64,000 bases of DNA from Chloroflexota bacterium (GCA_028874365.1 JAPPJZ010000074.1:17810-81809); one strand, 5' to 3'. Shown: positions 39,225 to 50,631, numbered from the stretch's first letter. Numbers and translations: made by a program. Notes: generated by a model not told the origin, from the sequence alone.

Positions 39225-39452
39225 TCAGCGAATGTCGAGTGAGGTGTCTACCGCGCGAGCGTGACCGGCCACCGAGAGCAGGGTGCGCATGGCCATTGCC
39301 AGGCGGCCTTCGCGACCGATGATCCGACCCATGTCGTCCTCATGCACATTGAGCTGAATGGCAACGTGGTCGCCGTTTTCCACGCGTTGAACGCTGACGG
39401 CATCTGGCTCGTCGACCATCCATTTGGCCACGTATTCGATGAAGTCTTCCAT
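39225..39452 (-). CDS. khpA: KH-domain RNA-binding protein KhpA
   Basis: IQLNVHEDDMGRIIGREGRLAMAMRTLL; between rpsP and rimM. Confidence 0.88.
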   Translation of the reverse strand: MEDFIEYVAKWMVDEPDAVSVQRVENGDHVAIQLNVHEDDMGRIIGREGRLAMAMRTLLSVAGHARAVDTSLDIR

Positions 39453-39463
39453 CAGATGCTCGA

Positions 39464-39778
39464 CTATTCGGCCGTCGCGGCGGCTGCGGCGGCCTTCTTC
39501 GCGTCGGCTCGCTTGCTGCGCGGCCTGGGTTGCCATGGCTCGATCAGGCCCTCTTTGGCGAGGAAACGATGCACGGTCTCGCTCGGCCGGGCGCCATGCG
39601 AGAGCCAGTGTTTCACGCGCTCGCTGTCGACCTCGAAGGTGGCCGGGTCGGTCAGGGGGTCGTAGTGGCCCAGGCTCTCGACGAAGCGCCCGTCGCGCGG
39701 CTTGCGCGAGTCCTGGACGACCACTCGATAGAAGGGCCGTCCCTTACGCCCGTGACGGGCGAGTCGAATTTTCAGCAT
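39464..39778 (-). CDS. rpsP: 30S ribosomal protein S16
   Basis: MLKIRLARHGRKGRPFYRVVVQDSRKPRDGRFVESLGHYDPLT. Confidence 0.95.
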   Translation of the reverse strand: MLKIRLARHGRKGRPFYRVVVQDSRKPRDGRFVESLGHYDPLTDPATFEVDSERVKHWLSHGARPSETVHRFLAKEGLIEPWQPRPRSKRADAKKAAAAAATAE

Positions 39779-39853
39779 GTGCTCAGATCTGCCTGCTTCT
39801 TACTTGTCACTCGACTTCCAGCGTAGACCGCTTTGGCGATTGGCGCTGTCGTG

Positions 39854-41203
39854 CTAGCGACGCCCGAGCGCTGTGCGTGCGCCGGGCGCGCCCGGAACAC
39901 GGCCCGAGGCGATGTCCTTCATGATCCCTTTGGCCTGCTTGAACTGATTCAACAACTGGTTGACTTCCTGCGGCGATGTGCCGCTTCCCCGGGCAATCCT
40001 CCGCCGCCGCGAACCGTTGATCATGTCCGGTTTGTGCCGCTCCTCCGGCGTCATCGAGAGCACGATCGCCTCGAAGTGGGTGAAGAAATCGTCATCGATC
40101 TCGTCGACCTTGATCTGGTCTTTGATCGAGCTCAGACCTGGAATCATGCTCACGATCTGCGAGATCGGTCCCATCTGACGGACCTTGCCGATCTGCTCGA
40201 TGAAGTCTTCAAGGTCGAACTCGCCGTCTTGCAATCGTCGACGCCAGACGTTGGCGTCCTGTTCGCCGAACTCTTCGGATGCGCGTTCGACCAGAGTGGA
40301 CATGTCGCCGCGACCGAGGATGCGACTGGCGAGCCGATCGGGGTGGAACTGCTCGAGGGCGTCCGGCCGCTCGCCGACGCCGAGGAATTTGATCGGCGCA
40401 CCGGTGACGGAGCGAATCGAGAGCGCCGCGCCGCCGCGGGCGTCGCCATCCATTTTGGAGAGGACCACGCCGGAGATGCCGACGGCCTCGTCGAAGGCGG
40501 AGGCGGCGTTGACGGCGTCCTGGCCGGACATGGCGTCGGCGACGAGCAAGACTTCAGTGGGCTGGAATCGATCACGCAGCTCGGTGATCTCCGACATCAT
40601 GCCTTCGTCGATATGGAGACGTCCGGCGGTGTCGACGATGACTGTAGCGGCGCCGATCTGCGCGGCACGATCGAGTCCCTGCTCAACGATCTTGACCGGT
40701 GGTTCGTCGGTACCGAGGTCGAAGACTTCGATGTCGAGCTGGCGGCCGAGTGCCTGGAGCTGGTCGATGGCAGCGGGTCGGTAGACGTCGGCGGCGATTA
40801 GGAGCGGACGGTCTCCGGCCTTTCGCGAGCGCAAGGCGAGCTTGGCGGAGGTCGTGGTCTTGCCGGAGCCCTGGAGGCCAACCATGAGAATGATGGTGGG
40901 TCCCTGCGAGGCTCGCTGAAGGCTCGGCGACTCAGCACCGAGCAGCGCGATCAGTTCCTCCTCGATGATTTCCACGACTCGGTTGAGCGGCGTTGGCGAC
41001 TTCATCACCTCGTCGGTATTGGCCCGGGAGCGAACCGCCTTGATGAAGTCGCGGGCGACCTTGTAGTTGACGTCGGCTTCGAGCAATGCCAATCGGACTT
41101 CGCGTAGGGCGGCCTCGAGGTCCTTCTCCGAGATGGCGCCGCGCCGACCGAGGGTCGCGAAGACGCCCTGCAGTTTTCCGCTCAGCGCATCGAACATTGC
41201 CAT
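39854..41203 (-). CDS. ffh: Signal recognition particle protein Ffh
   Basis: GLQGSGKTTTSAKLA, VDTAGRLHID, SKMDGDARGGAALS; M-domain MTPEERHKPDMINGSRRRRIARGSGTSPQEVNQLL. Confidence 0.95.
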   Translation of the reverse strand: MAMFDALSGKLQGVFATLGRRGAISEKDLEAALREVRLALLEADVNYKVARDFIKAVRSRANTDEVMKSPTPLNRVVEIIEEELIALLGAESPSLQRASQGPTIILMVGLQGSGKTTTSAKLALRSRKAGDRPLLIAADVYRPAAIDQLQALGRQLDIEVFDLGTDEPPVKIVEQGLDRAAQIGAATVIVDTAGRLHIDEGMMSEITELRDRFQPTEVLLVADAMSGQDAVNAASAFDEAVGISGVVLSKMDGDARGGAALSIRSVTGAPIKFLGVGERPDALEQFHPDRLASRILGRGDMSTLVERASEEFGEQDANVWRRRLQDGEFDLEDFIEQIGKVRQMGPISQIVSMIPGLSSIKDQIKVDEIDDDFFTHFEAIVLSMTPEERHKPDMINGSRRRRIARGSGTSPQEVNQLLNQFKQAKGIMKDIASGRVPGAPGARTALGRR

Positions 41204-41737
41204 GTGGGGCCGCTTCCGTTTCGCGTTCCTCGAGTCGCTCTCAGGCTAGAGGTTGTTGGCGCTCGTGGATTGTCGGGTTTTCAGGTTTCGGGTGACTTTT
41301 TTTCTGAGCGCCTCGGGCCCTGATCTTCAGTGTGTTGCTGGAGATCGTGCCCCAGGACCTTCAGGTTCTTTCAGGTTCTTTCAGGTTTCTTCGTGCGGTC
41401 TCGCGTTCGATCTTGTTCGGTTTTGTTCGGGTACGTTCGATTCTGGCGCGTCGGCGCACCGATTCGGACGAGCATGGAGGGCGCGATTCGAGGCTGTTAC
41501 GGCGCGGTTGCGATCAAACATCATCGGCGCTTTCGGTGGTCGGTCGCAGGCTGTTTCAGGGATTGTATACGAACACGGGTTCGATAACACAAAGAGCCTA
41601 GTGGCGTGGGCAACAGTGGCTGGGGCTGCCGTGCGGTGCGCCGTGCGAGCCCGACTCGCTGCGGGGGTGGGATAGCGACGCGATCAGGGCTGGCTCGTTT
41701 CTAGTGTTGGGCGAGAATCGCGATTGGCCTCGGCGCC

Positions 41738-41810
41738 GACCCTCACCCCCCGCCTACGCGGGGGCAGGCTCTAGCCCTCTCCCAGAAGGAGGGGACCGGA
41801 GGGAGCGGGG
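41738..41810. repeat. Dispersed palindromic intergenic repeat copy 1
   Basis: ACCCTCACCCCCCGCCTACGCGGGGGCAGGCTCTAGCCCTCTCCCAGAAGGAGGGGACCGGAGGGAGCGGGG; near-identical copy at 50132-50206. Confidence 0.85.
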
Positions 41811-41866
41811 GCCGGATGCGCCGGACCGGTGGGTGCTGCGGGGCCTGCCTGAGTGGGAATCGGGTT

Positions 41867-42892
41867 CTAGGACAGGCCAGCCTCGGCCATGCGGACGCAG
41901 AGGTCGCCGACGCGGACGCTGTAGCCCCACTCGTTGTCGTACCAGCTCACGACCTTGACCTGTGTGCCTTCTAGCACCATGGTCGAGAGTGCGTCGATGA
42001 TCGAGGAGGCGGGCGATCCCTTGAAGTCGCTGCTGACGAGCGGCTCATCGGTGTAGTCGAGGATGCCGTGGAGCGGCGATTCGAGGTCGGTGGCGGCCTT
42101 CTCGAAGGCGGCGTTGAGTTCCTCGGCGTCGGTGGCGCGCTCCGCGTCGATGACGAGGTCGACGACGGAGACGGTGCTGGTCGGCACGCGGTAGGCCATG
42201 CCGTTGAGCTTGCCGTTGAGGTGGGGCAGCACGAGTCCGACGGCCTTGGCGGCGCCGGTGGTGGTGGGGATGATGTTCATTGCGGCGGCGCGTGCGCGGC
42301 GCAGATCGCTGTGCACGGTGTCGAGGATCGCCTGATCGTTGGTGTATGCGTGGATCGTCGACATGATCCCGCTCTTGATGCCGACGGTGTCGTCGAGCAC
42401 CTTGGCCATCGGCGCGAGGCAGTTGGTGGTGCAGGAGGCGTTGGAGACGACGTGGTGCGAGGCCGGATCGTAGGCGTCGTCGTTGACGCCGAGCACGATG
42501 GTCAGGTCCTCGTTCTTGGCGGGCGCGGAGATTACGACCTTGGACGGACCGTGGTTCAGGTGCCCTCGCGCTCGTTCGGCATCGGTGAAGATGCCGGTGC
42601 TCTCGACGACGATTTCGACGCCGTAGTCGCCCCAGGGGATCTGTCCGGGGTCGCGCTCCGAGATGACAGCGATGCGCTGGCCGTCGATGACCAGGTCGCC
42701 ATCGACCACGTCGACCTCGCCCGGGTAGCGGCCGTAGTTGGTGTCGTACTTGAACAGGTGGGCGTTGGTCTCGGAGTCGGTGAGGTCGTTGATGGCGACG
42801 ACCTTGAGGTCATCGCCATGGAAGTCGAGCATGCCCTTGAGCACCTGCCGACCGATCCGGCCGAAGCCGTTGATGCCAATGTTCGTTGTCAC
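41867..42892 (-). CDS. gap: Glyceraldehyde-3-phosphate dehydrogenase, type I
   Basis: [48 protein letters not shown]. Confidence 0.95.
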   Translation of the reverse strand: MTTNIGINGFGRIGRQVLKGMLDFHGDDLKVVAINDLTDSETNAHLFKYDTNYGRYPGEVDVVDGDLVIDGQRIAVISERDPGQIPWGDYGVEIVVESTGIFTDAERARGHLNHGPSKVVISAPAKNEDLTIVLGVNDDAYDPASHHVVSNASCTTNCLAPMAKVLDDTVGIKSGIMSTIHAYTNDQAILDTVHSDLRRARAAAMNIIPTTTGAAKAVGLVLPHLNGKLNGMAYRVPTSTVSVVDLVIDAERATDAEELNAAFEKAATDLESPLHGILDYTDEPLVSSDFKGSPASSIIDALSTMVLEGTQVKVVSWYDNEWGYSVRVGDLCVRMAEAGLS

Positions 42893-43009
42893 GAAGGTCT
42901 CCTGAGTGTGTGGAAGGGATGAGTTCTCTTGCAGGATCGCAGAGCAAGGCAGTGCGCTCAAGCATTCAGGGGTCGATGGTGGGTATCGCGAGCCATTGTC
43001 GCTGCGGCA

Positions 43010-43906
43010 CTAGAGCAGGATGCGCTTCGGCGCGCCCGAGGGTTGGCGGCGGAAGTTGTCGATCAGCAGGCGCTGGCGGCCCTGGTCGATGATCCACTGT
43101 CCCCGGCAGCGGCGCTGATCGTCGAGGATCGTCTGGCTCTGCCTGTGTAGGCGCTGGTACTCCTGCCGATCATCCGACTCGACGCCGAACAGTCCGCTGC
43201 CGACGGCGAATCGACATTGACGATCCTGGATCGTGATCTGCCAGCCGAGCAGCAGTTGGGCCCAGCCGAGATGGAAGGCTTCGTCGGCCCAGTTGACGAG
43301 GAAGCGCTTGTCGTGCGAGCCGTCGGCGGTGAGCAGAGCCGACGCGCCGAAGTGGGGACGGGATAGCTCGGAGACGGCGCGATAGGCGTCGGCGGTTTCG
43401 GGCGCCATCGCGATCTGCTGACCGGCCATGTACTGACCCATGCCGATCTCGGTCGCGTGATGCTCGGGGTTGTTGGACCAGGCCTCGCGCAACCAGTCTT
43501 CGAACTCGATCTGCTCGTCGCCGACGACGGCCTGCTCGGCGCCGAGCCACTCCATCACAGCGCGCATCAGCGGCAGCGTCGCGGAGTAGGAGGCGCGAGC
43601 AGTGAGGGCGCGCGCCTCGAGGCCGCCGGAATACACGCGTGACCAGAACAACAAGGCGGAGGCATAACGCCGGTTGCGGAACGATGATCCATAAGACTGT
43701 TCGACGATCTTGCGTTGGAGCGTGAAGGCGTCCTGGAGCCAACGCAGGTCGAGCGGCAGCGCGAACGATGTCTCGCGGAAGGCGTCACGGCGAACCTGCG
43801 GTTCATCATCGCGAGGTTTGAGCAGTTCGGGAGTGGCCGAGGGAAAGGTGATCGGCGAGATTCGCTGCCTGGGCGGGTCAGGCGCTCCACTCGGCTCGGT
43901 GGTCAT
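43010..43906 (-). CDS. Hypothetical protein
   Basis: Start overlaps the upstream ORF stop by ATGA; no family recognised. Confidence 0.6.
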   Translation of the reverse strand: MTTEPSGAPDPPRQRISPITFPSATPELLKPRDDEPQVRRDAFRETSFALPLDLRWLQDAFTLQRKIVEQSYGSSFRNRRYASALLFWSRVYSGGLEARALTARASYSATLPLMRAVMEWLGAEQAVVGDEQIEFEDWLREAWSNNPEHHATEIGMGQYMAGQQIAMAPETADAYRAVSELSRPHFGASALLTADGSHDKRFLVNWADEAFHLGWAQLLLGWQITIQDRQCRFAVGSGLFGVESDDRQEYQRLHRQSQTILDDQRRCRGQWIIDQGRQRLLIDNFRRQPSGAPKRILL

Positions 43907-44454
43907 CTCGATCGGTTTCCCGCGTCTCGAGAGGCCAGCAGCGCTTCGAGCCAAGAGAGCAGGCGCTCGCTCTGGGCGTCGACGAAGGGGCGATCGGGAT
44001 GCCAGGCCCACAGTTCGCGCACGACCTCCAGCGTTGACCAGGTGCTGCCCTCGCCGCCGTTCGCGATCTGCACCAGCCGGGTTGCCACTTGTTCGGCATT
44101 CCAGACCAGCGGCCGCTCGTAGTCGAGCATGCGGGTTGACTGGGTCAACGCGCGGATCCAGCGCTCGACCGTATCGAACGGGACGCGGCGATCCATGAGC
44201 AGGGCGCGGAGCGCCAACACCTCTGGCAGATCGACGACGCGGGCCGGCGGTCGATCGGGCGGGGGAACCGGCTCGGGACCGTCGTCCTCCGGCAGTTGGT
44301 CGAGTTCGGACGTCCAGCGCTCGGCGGGTACTCGCCTGAGCTCGTTGTAGACCAGGGCTCCGCCGGAACCGCCGTCCCACCAATCTCGCAGCCGCTCGTG
44401 ACGCGTACTGGTGAGTTGGGTGACATCGGAATTGGGCGTCGTCGGGGGAGGCAC
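43903..44454 (-). CDS. Hypothetical protein
   Basis: ORF translationally coupled to 43010..43906; no family recognised. Confidence 0.55.
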   Translation of the reverse strand: MPPPTTPNSDVTQLTSTRHERLRDWWDGGSGGALVYNELRRVPAERWTSELDQLPEDDGPEPVPPPDRPPARVVDLPEVLALRALLMDRRVPFDTVERWIRALTQSTRMLDYERPLVWNAEQVATRLVQIANGGEGSTWSTLEVVRELWAWHPDRPFVDAQSERLLSWLEALLASRDAGNRSR

Positions 44455-44669
44455 GCCGCAAGGTTATCGCAGGTGCTTCTGTTGCGTGTCGGCGCGAAGT
44501 TCTGTTGCGGGAGGGTTACGTGGAATAACTGATAACCGCGATTACGGATGGGCCACGCGTGTTCTGGCAAGCGCTTGCTAGAGCGGATCCAGCGCCGACA
44601 CGCGTGGTCGGCGCGGCCAATACCAGCCGTCTACCAATACCGGCGAGCACGAAGGGGCAGCGCAGCGAC

Positions 44670-45596
44670 ATGGAACATGAAATCCAGCAGTTTCTCACAT
44701 ACATGGCCGCAGAGCGGGGGGCCTCGGCGAATACCATCTCGGCGTATCGCAACGATCTGGCTCAGCTGCGGGCCTACTTCGTCGAGCAGCACGCGAAGCT
44801 GCACGAGGATGATCCCGCGGCGACGACTCCGATCGAAGAGATCGACGCGGAGCAGCTGCAGGAGTACATCGTTCACCTTCGCGAGCAGCAGTACGCCGCG
44901 GCGACGGTCGCGCGCAAGGTTGCTGCGGTTAAGAGCCTGTTCAGCTACCTGCACGGCGAGAACGTGATCGACGTGAACCCGGCGGAGCAACTCAGTTCGC
45001 CTCGGGTCGGACGCAGCCTGCCGCGTACGTTGACCGTCCAAGAGGTCGACGCGCTGCTTGAGCAGCCGGGCCGCTGGAACACTCCGGAGGCGGCTCGCGA
45101 TCAGGCGATGCTCGAGATGCTGTACGCCACGGGCATGCGGGTCTCCGAGTTCGTCTCGCTGGACCTGTCGTCGATTGAGCTGCAGGGGCAGCGGGCGTCG
45201 GTGCGGTGCGTCGGCAAGGGACGGCGCGAGCGGTTGATTCCGATTCACTCGGCCGCCGTCGCGGCGTTGCATCACTACCTGCAGGAGGCGCGGCCCAAGC
45301 TCGCTCGGGGACGGCGCGAGGTTGCGCTGTTCATCAATCGGCGGGGCGAGCGACTGACGAGGCAGGGCGTCTGGCTGATTATCAAGCACTACGCGCAGGA
45401 GGCCGGGATCTCGGGGGTGACGCCGCACACGCTGCGTCACAGTTTCGCGACGCATCTGCTGCGCGGCGCTGCTCCGTTGCGCAACGTCCAGGAGTTGATG
45501 GGCCACGCCAACATCTCGACGACGCAGCTGTACACCCAGCTGACTGACGAGCACCTGCGGGACGTCTACGATCGGGCACATCCGCGCGCCAGCTAG
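44670..45596 (+). CDS. xerD: Tyrosine recombinase XerC/XerD
   Basis: MLEMLYATGMRVSEFVSLDLSSI; GKGRRERLIP; TPHTLRHSFATHLL; ELMGHANISTTQLYTQL. Confidence 0.92.
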   Translation: MEHEIQQFLTYMAAERGASANTISAYRNDLAQLRAYFVEQHAKLHEDDPAATTPIEEIDAEQLQEYIVHLREQQYAAATVARKVAAVKSLFSYLHGENVIDVNPAEQLSSPRVGRSLPRTLTVQEVDALLEQPGRWNTPEAARDQAMLEMLYATGMRVSEFVSLDLSSIELQGQRASVRCVGKGRRERLIPIHSAAVAALHHYLQEARPKLARGRREVALFINRRGERLTRQGVWLIIKHYAQEAGISGVTPHTLRHSFATHLLRGAAPLRNVQELMGHANISTTQLYTQLTDEHLRDVYDRAHPRAS

Positions 45597-45623
45597 TCCA
45601 AGCCGGCCGGCGCACGAGCCTGA

Positions 45624-46934
<1,311 letters not shown>

Positions 46935-48875
46935 TTACAACTCCAGCTTGAGTTGTTCGGCGAGGCGCTGGGTCATGCCGGGGGTTGCGGCGATGTCGGT
47001 GACGTCGGCTTCTCGGATGGCCTGGAGGGAGCCGAACTTGCGGAGCAGGGCCTTCTTGCGGCGTGGTCCGATTCCCTTGATTCGGTCGAGCGTGCTCTGC
47101 GAGGTTTGGCGGGATCGGAGCCGGCGGTGATAGGAAATGGCGAAGCGGTGCGCCTCGTCGCGGATGCGCTGGACGAGGTAGAGGCCCTGCGACCGGCGGT
47201 CGAGCCGGACCGGGTCGGATGAATCCACCTGGAACAGCAACTCCTCGCGCTTGGCCAGGCCAGCGAGCGGGATGTCGTCTACGGCGAGGTTGCGCATTAC
47301 GTCGTGGGCGGCGGATACCTGTCCCTTGCCTCCGTCAACGATGACGAGGTCGGGGATTGCGCCCCAGCCCTCGGACTCGGACCCATCGTCATCGTCGGCC
47401 TTCGAGGACGAAGGATCGTCGGGGACGTCGAAGCCCTTCGCTCGCTCTGCGCGCCGCTCCTCGCCCAGCCGCTTGAACCGACGCTGGATGACCTCGGCCA
47501 TGGACGCGAAGTCGTTCGGACCGTCTGTGGTATCGACCGTCTTGATGCGAAAGCGCCGATACTCGCTGGTGGCCGGTTGGCCGTCGAGGAACACCACCAT
47601 GGAGGCGACGACGTTCGAGCCCTGCGTGTTGGAGATGTCGTAGCACTCGATCCGCTTCGGCGGCGTGGGTAGGCTGAGCGCCTCTTCGAGCTCCGCCAGC
47701 GCCGCGTCGGTGCGACCGCGATCGGCCATCCAGCGCACGCGAGACATGGCCAGCGTCTCGGAGGCGTTCTCCGTCGCCATGGCGACGAGTCGGCGCTTGT
47801 CTCCGCGCTTGGGGTGCCTGACCTCGACGCGGGTGCCGCGCTTGTCGGAGAGCCAATCCTGGAGCAGAGCCAGATCGTCAATCTCCCCGGGGATTAGCAC
47901 CAGCCGGGGCGGCTGGAGACCGCTCTCGTAGTGCTGGCGCAGGAATGACGAGATGACCGAACTGGCCGACTCATCCTTGACGCCGGCCAGATTGAAGTGG
48001 TCGGAGCCGGCCATGTTCTGGCCGCGAATGAAGAGCACCTGAACGACTGCTTCGTCGCCGTCGACCGCCAGCCCGAAGACGTCGATCTCGGCGGCCGCTG
48101 TGTCGGCGGTGAGCTGCGTCTCGGTGACGCGCTCGACGGAGGCGATCTGGTCGCGGAGTTGAGCGGCTCGCTCGAAGTTCAACTCCTCCGCCGCATCGGT
48201 CATGGCGGTCTTGAGCTGCTTGACCACCGTCTCGCTCTTGCCGTCGAGGAAGAGCATGGTCTGGTCAATGACCTCTTTGTACTCGTCGGGCGTGCAGAAC
48301 GAGGTGCAAGGCGCGATGCAGCGGCGTATGTAGTACTCGAGGCAGGGGCGCGGGTCGGAGCCGGTGATCTCCTTGTCGCATGAGCGCCAGGGGAAGAGCT
48401 TCTTGACCAGGTCGAGGGTCGTGCGCACCGACTTGGCCGATGCGTAGGGCCCGAAGTAGCGGCTTCCGTCGTTAGCCGCGCGACGGGTGATGGTGACCCT
48501 CGGCCACGGGGCGTGCACGTCGATCTTGAGATACGGGTAGTGCTTGTCGTCTTTGAGCCTGACATTGAAGAAGGGCTGGTGACGCTTGACCAGCGTCGCC
48601 TCGAGATGGAGGGCGTCCTGCTCGGTGTGAGTGGTGACGACTTCGAGCTGAGCGATTCGTGAAGCGAGGACGCGGGTCTTGCCCTCGAGCGAGCGGGGGG
48701 AACCGAAGTAGCTGCGGACGCGCGACCGGAGGTTGGCCGCCTTGCCGATGTAGATCACGCGGCCGTTGGCGTCGCGGAAGGTGTAGACGCCGGGTTTGGC
48801 CGGCAGCGCGGCGACCTGCGCCTGGAGCTGGGCACGGGTCTGTTCCGGGGAGGGAGGGGCCGCTTCTGTGGTCAC
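46935..48875 (-). CDS. uvrC: Excinuclease ABC subunit C
   Basis: LPAKPGVYTFRDANGRVIYIGKAANLRSRVRSYF, YYIRRCIAPC, DISNTQGSNVVASMVVFLDG, IVDGGKGQVSAA. Confidence 0.96.
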   Translation of the reverse strand: MTTEAAPPSPEQTRAQLQAQVAALPAKPGVYTFRDANGRVIYIGKAANLRSRVRSYFGSPRSLEGKTRVLASRIAQLEVVTTHTEQDALHLEATLVKRHQPFFNVRLKDDKHYPYLKIDVHAPWPRVTITRRAANDGSRYFGPYASAKSVRTTLDLVKKLFPWRSCDKEITGSDPRPCLEYYIRRCIAPCTSFCTPDEYKEVIDQTMLFLDGKSETVVKQLKTAMTDAAEELNFERAAQLRDQIASVERVTETQLTADTAAAEIDVFGLAVDGDEAVVQVLFIRGQNMAGSDHFNLAGVKDESASSVISSFLRQHYESGLQPPRLVLIPGEIDDLALLQDWLSDKRGTRVEVRHPKRGDKRRLVAMATENASETLAMSRVRWMADRGRTDAALAELEEALSLPTPPKRIECYDISNTQGSNVVASMVVFLDGQPATSEYRRFRIKTVDTTDGPNDFASMAEVIQRRFKRLGEERRAERAKGFDVPDDPSSSKADDDDGSESEGWGAIPDLVIVDGGKGQVSAAHDVMRNLAVDDIPLAGLAKREELLFQVDSSDPVRLDRRSQGLYLVQRIRDEAHRFAISYHRRLRSRQTSQSTLDRIKGIGPRRKKALLRKFGSLQAIREADVTDIAATPGMTQRLAEQLKLEL

Positions 48876-48933
48876 GGATTCAGATTAGCGAAGCGATCGT
48901 GGGGGGTTAGCCTCCTCCGGCGGCTAAGCCGGG

Positions 48934-48973
48934 CCCTCACCCTAGCCCTCTCCCTCGGGGAGAGGGGACCGGA
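48934..48973. repeat. Dispersed palindromic intergenic repeat copy 2 (short form)
   Basis: CCCTCACCCTAGCCCTCTCCCTCGGGGAGAGGGGACCGG. Confidence 0.8.
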
Positions 48974-49038
48974 AAAGAATGGACCGGAATGGAGTTGAGG
49001 CCGGAAGGAGTGAGGCGCGAACGGGCGGAGGGTTGCAG

Positions 49039-49767
49039 TTAGCCTCCTCCAGCGGCGTCGGCGTAGATGGGGAGCTGGTCTTCGTCTGGGGTGGGTTCGG
49101 TGAGTTGGTCGAGGAAGGTGAGGATCTGATCGGGCGGTTGGCCCTTGAGGTGGGGGAAGAGCGTGACGGCTTCGTCGAGGATGGGGTCGAGTAGCGGATC
49201 CGCGGAGGGATCGGGGTCGGGTTGGATGGTTGTTGTGGGATTTTTTTCTGGGGCGGTCTCGGGAGCGACGATCTCCTGCTCTGGCTGGGGCGAAGCCGAA
49301 TTCGGGTGGACAGTTTTCGCAAGTTTGGGAGCGGTTTCGTCGGTTTCCTGCAAGCTTTCGATGTCGTCCTCGTAGAGGTCGGGCTGGGCTTCACGCTCTG
49401 CGGCGCGGCGGTGGATGGCGTCGATGGTGCGGCGTGTCTCGCGGATGAAGGCGAGCACTTTGGCGTCGCGTCCGTCGCAGACCTTGATGTACTCGGTCAC
49501 GGTGATGTGTTTGCCGAAGGTGTCCATGAGGTTCACGCGGGCGATGCGGGCGGTCTGCTCGTGCAGGAGCTGGAGTTGTTCGAGCAGCAGATCGTCGGCG
49601 GCCGGGGCGGCGATGTCGGACCAGTGGGCCTCGATCAGGCGGAGGTCGGAGCGGATGGTGGCGTGGGAGACGCCGAGTTGCTTGGCGATCTTGCGCTGGG
49701 CGAGTCCTTTCATGCTGAGATGGTGGACTTTGAGGCAGCGCCGGCGTCGTTTCGGTGGGATGTGCAT
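49039..49767 (-). CDS. Helix-turn-helix protein with Pro/Glu-rich C-terminus
   Basis: RRRRCLKVHHLSMKGLAQRKIAKQLGVSHATIRSDLRLIEAHW is an HTH; low-complexity acidic/Pro tail. Confidence 0.65.
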   Translation of the reverse strand: MHIPPKRRRRCLKVHHLSMKGLAQRKIAKQLGVSHATIRSDLRLIEAHWSDIAAPAADDLLLEQLQLLHEQTARIARVNLMDTFGKHITVTEYIKVCDGRDAKVLAFIRETRRTIDAIHRRAAEREAQPDLYEDDIESLQETDETAPKLAKTVHPNSASPQPEQEIVAPETAPEKNPTTTIQPDPDPSADPLLDPILDEAVTLFPHLKGQPPDQILTFLDQLTEPTPDEDQLPIYADAAGGG

Positions 49768-49856
49768 GGTTGACCTCTTCGCTATGTGATACACACGTTC
49801 TGGTAACTATAGCGAATGGGTGTTCGGTGTTGGTGTGTTGTGGTTGACGGATGGGG

Positions 49857-49900
49857 ACCCTCACCCTAGCCCTCTCCCAGAGGGAGAGGGGATCGGAGGC
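49857..49900. repeat. Dispersed palindromic intergenic repeat copy 3 (short form)
   Basis: ACCCTCACCCTAGCCCTCTCCCAGAGGGAGAGGGGATCGGAGG. Confidence 0.8.
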
Positions 49901-49965
49901 GGAGAAGGGGCCGGAGGGGGAGGGGAGCAGAAGGAGCGGGAGCGTACGTCGTGGGACAGGCGGCT

Positions 49966-50058
49966 GGGCCCCGCATCAAGTGCGGGGCATCGGGGTGGGT
50001 CCCCCATCGAGTGCGGGGCATCGGGGTGGGTTCCGCATCAAGTGCGGGGCATCGGGGT
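49966..50058. repeat. Three tandem 31-bp repeats with internal hairpin
   Basis: Units at 49966-49996, 49997-50027 and 50028-50058; consensus GGGTYCCGCATCAAGTGCGGGGCATCGGGGT. Confidence 0.9.
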
Positions 50059-50131
50059 GTGCCGCGCATGCCTTGTTCAAGGCGGGGCAGGCGAGTGCGG
50101 GGTGGGTTCTAGCCCTCCGTCAGGGAGAGGG

Positions 50132-50206
50132 GACCCTCACCCCCCGCCTACGCGGGGGCAGGCTCTAACCCTCTCCCACAGGGAGAGGGGACCGGAGGGA
50201 GCGGGC
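50132..50206. repeat. Dispersed palindromic intergenic repeat copy 4 (long form)
   Basis: ACCCTCACCCCCCGCCTACGCGGGGGCAGGCTCTAACCCTCTCCCACAGGGAGAGGGGACCGGAGGGAGCGGG. Confidence 0.85.
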
Positions 50207-50229
50207 AACGGAGGGAGAGGGGAGTGAGG

Positions 50230-50306
50230 TGGCGCGCCCGGCAGGACTTGAACCTGCGACCTCTGCCTCCGCAGGGCAGCGCTCTAATCCGCTGAGCTAC
50301 GGGCGC
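50230..50306 (-). tRNA. tRNA-Arg, anticodon read as GCG
   Basis: Acceptor GCGCCCG/CGGGCGC, anticodon stem-loop CTGCC-CTGCGGA-GGCAG, T-arm GCAGGTTCAAGTCCTGC, encoded CCA. Confidence 0.88.
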
Positions 50307-50347
50307 AATGTGATGGGTTTGCGTGGTGGTTGGAGTGAATGGAGCGA

Positions 50348-50434
<87 letters not shown>

Positions 50435-50511
50435 AACGATCCCGGGCCTGAGCGGCCCCTGCAACTCCTGTTGGCGCCCAACCTCCTCAAGCGTATCTGG
50501 GGTTCGCGTGC

Positions 50512-50588
50512 TGGTGGGCGATGCAGGACTTGAACCTGCGGCCTCTCGGATGTGAACCGAACGCTCTAGCCAGCTGAGCTAATCGCCC
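50512..50588 (-). tRNA. tRNA-Val(CAC)
   Basis: Acceptor GGGCGAT/ATCGCCC, anticodon loop TTCACAT, encoded CCA. Confidence 0.92.
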
Positions 50589-50631
50589 CCATCGACGCAC
50601 AACGGTTGACGCACCCCGTGGGTGCCGGTGG

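Noticed and set aside
44670-45596. Tyrosine recombinase as a sign of an integrated mobile element
   Set aside because: Reads as XerC/D housekeeping type next to enolase; no att-like repeats or phage genes nearby.
49966-50058. Possible CRISPR array
   Set aside because: Units are directly adjacent 31-mers without unique spacers and no cas genes are nearby; better described as a tandem minisatellite.
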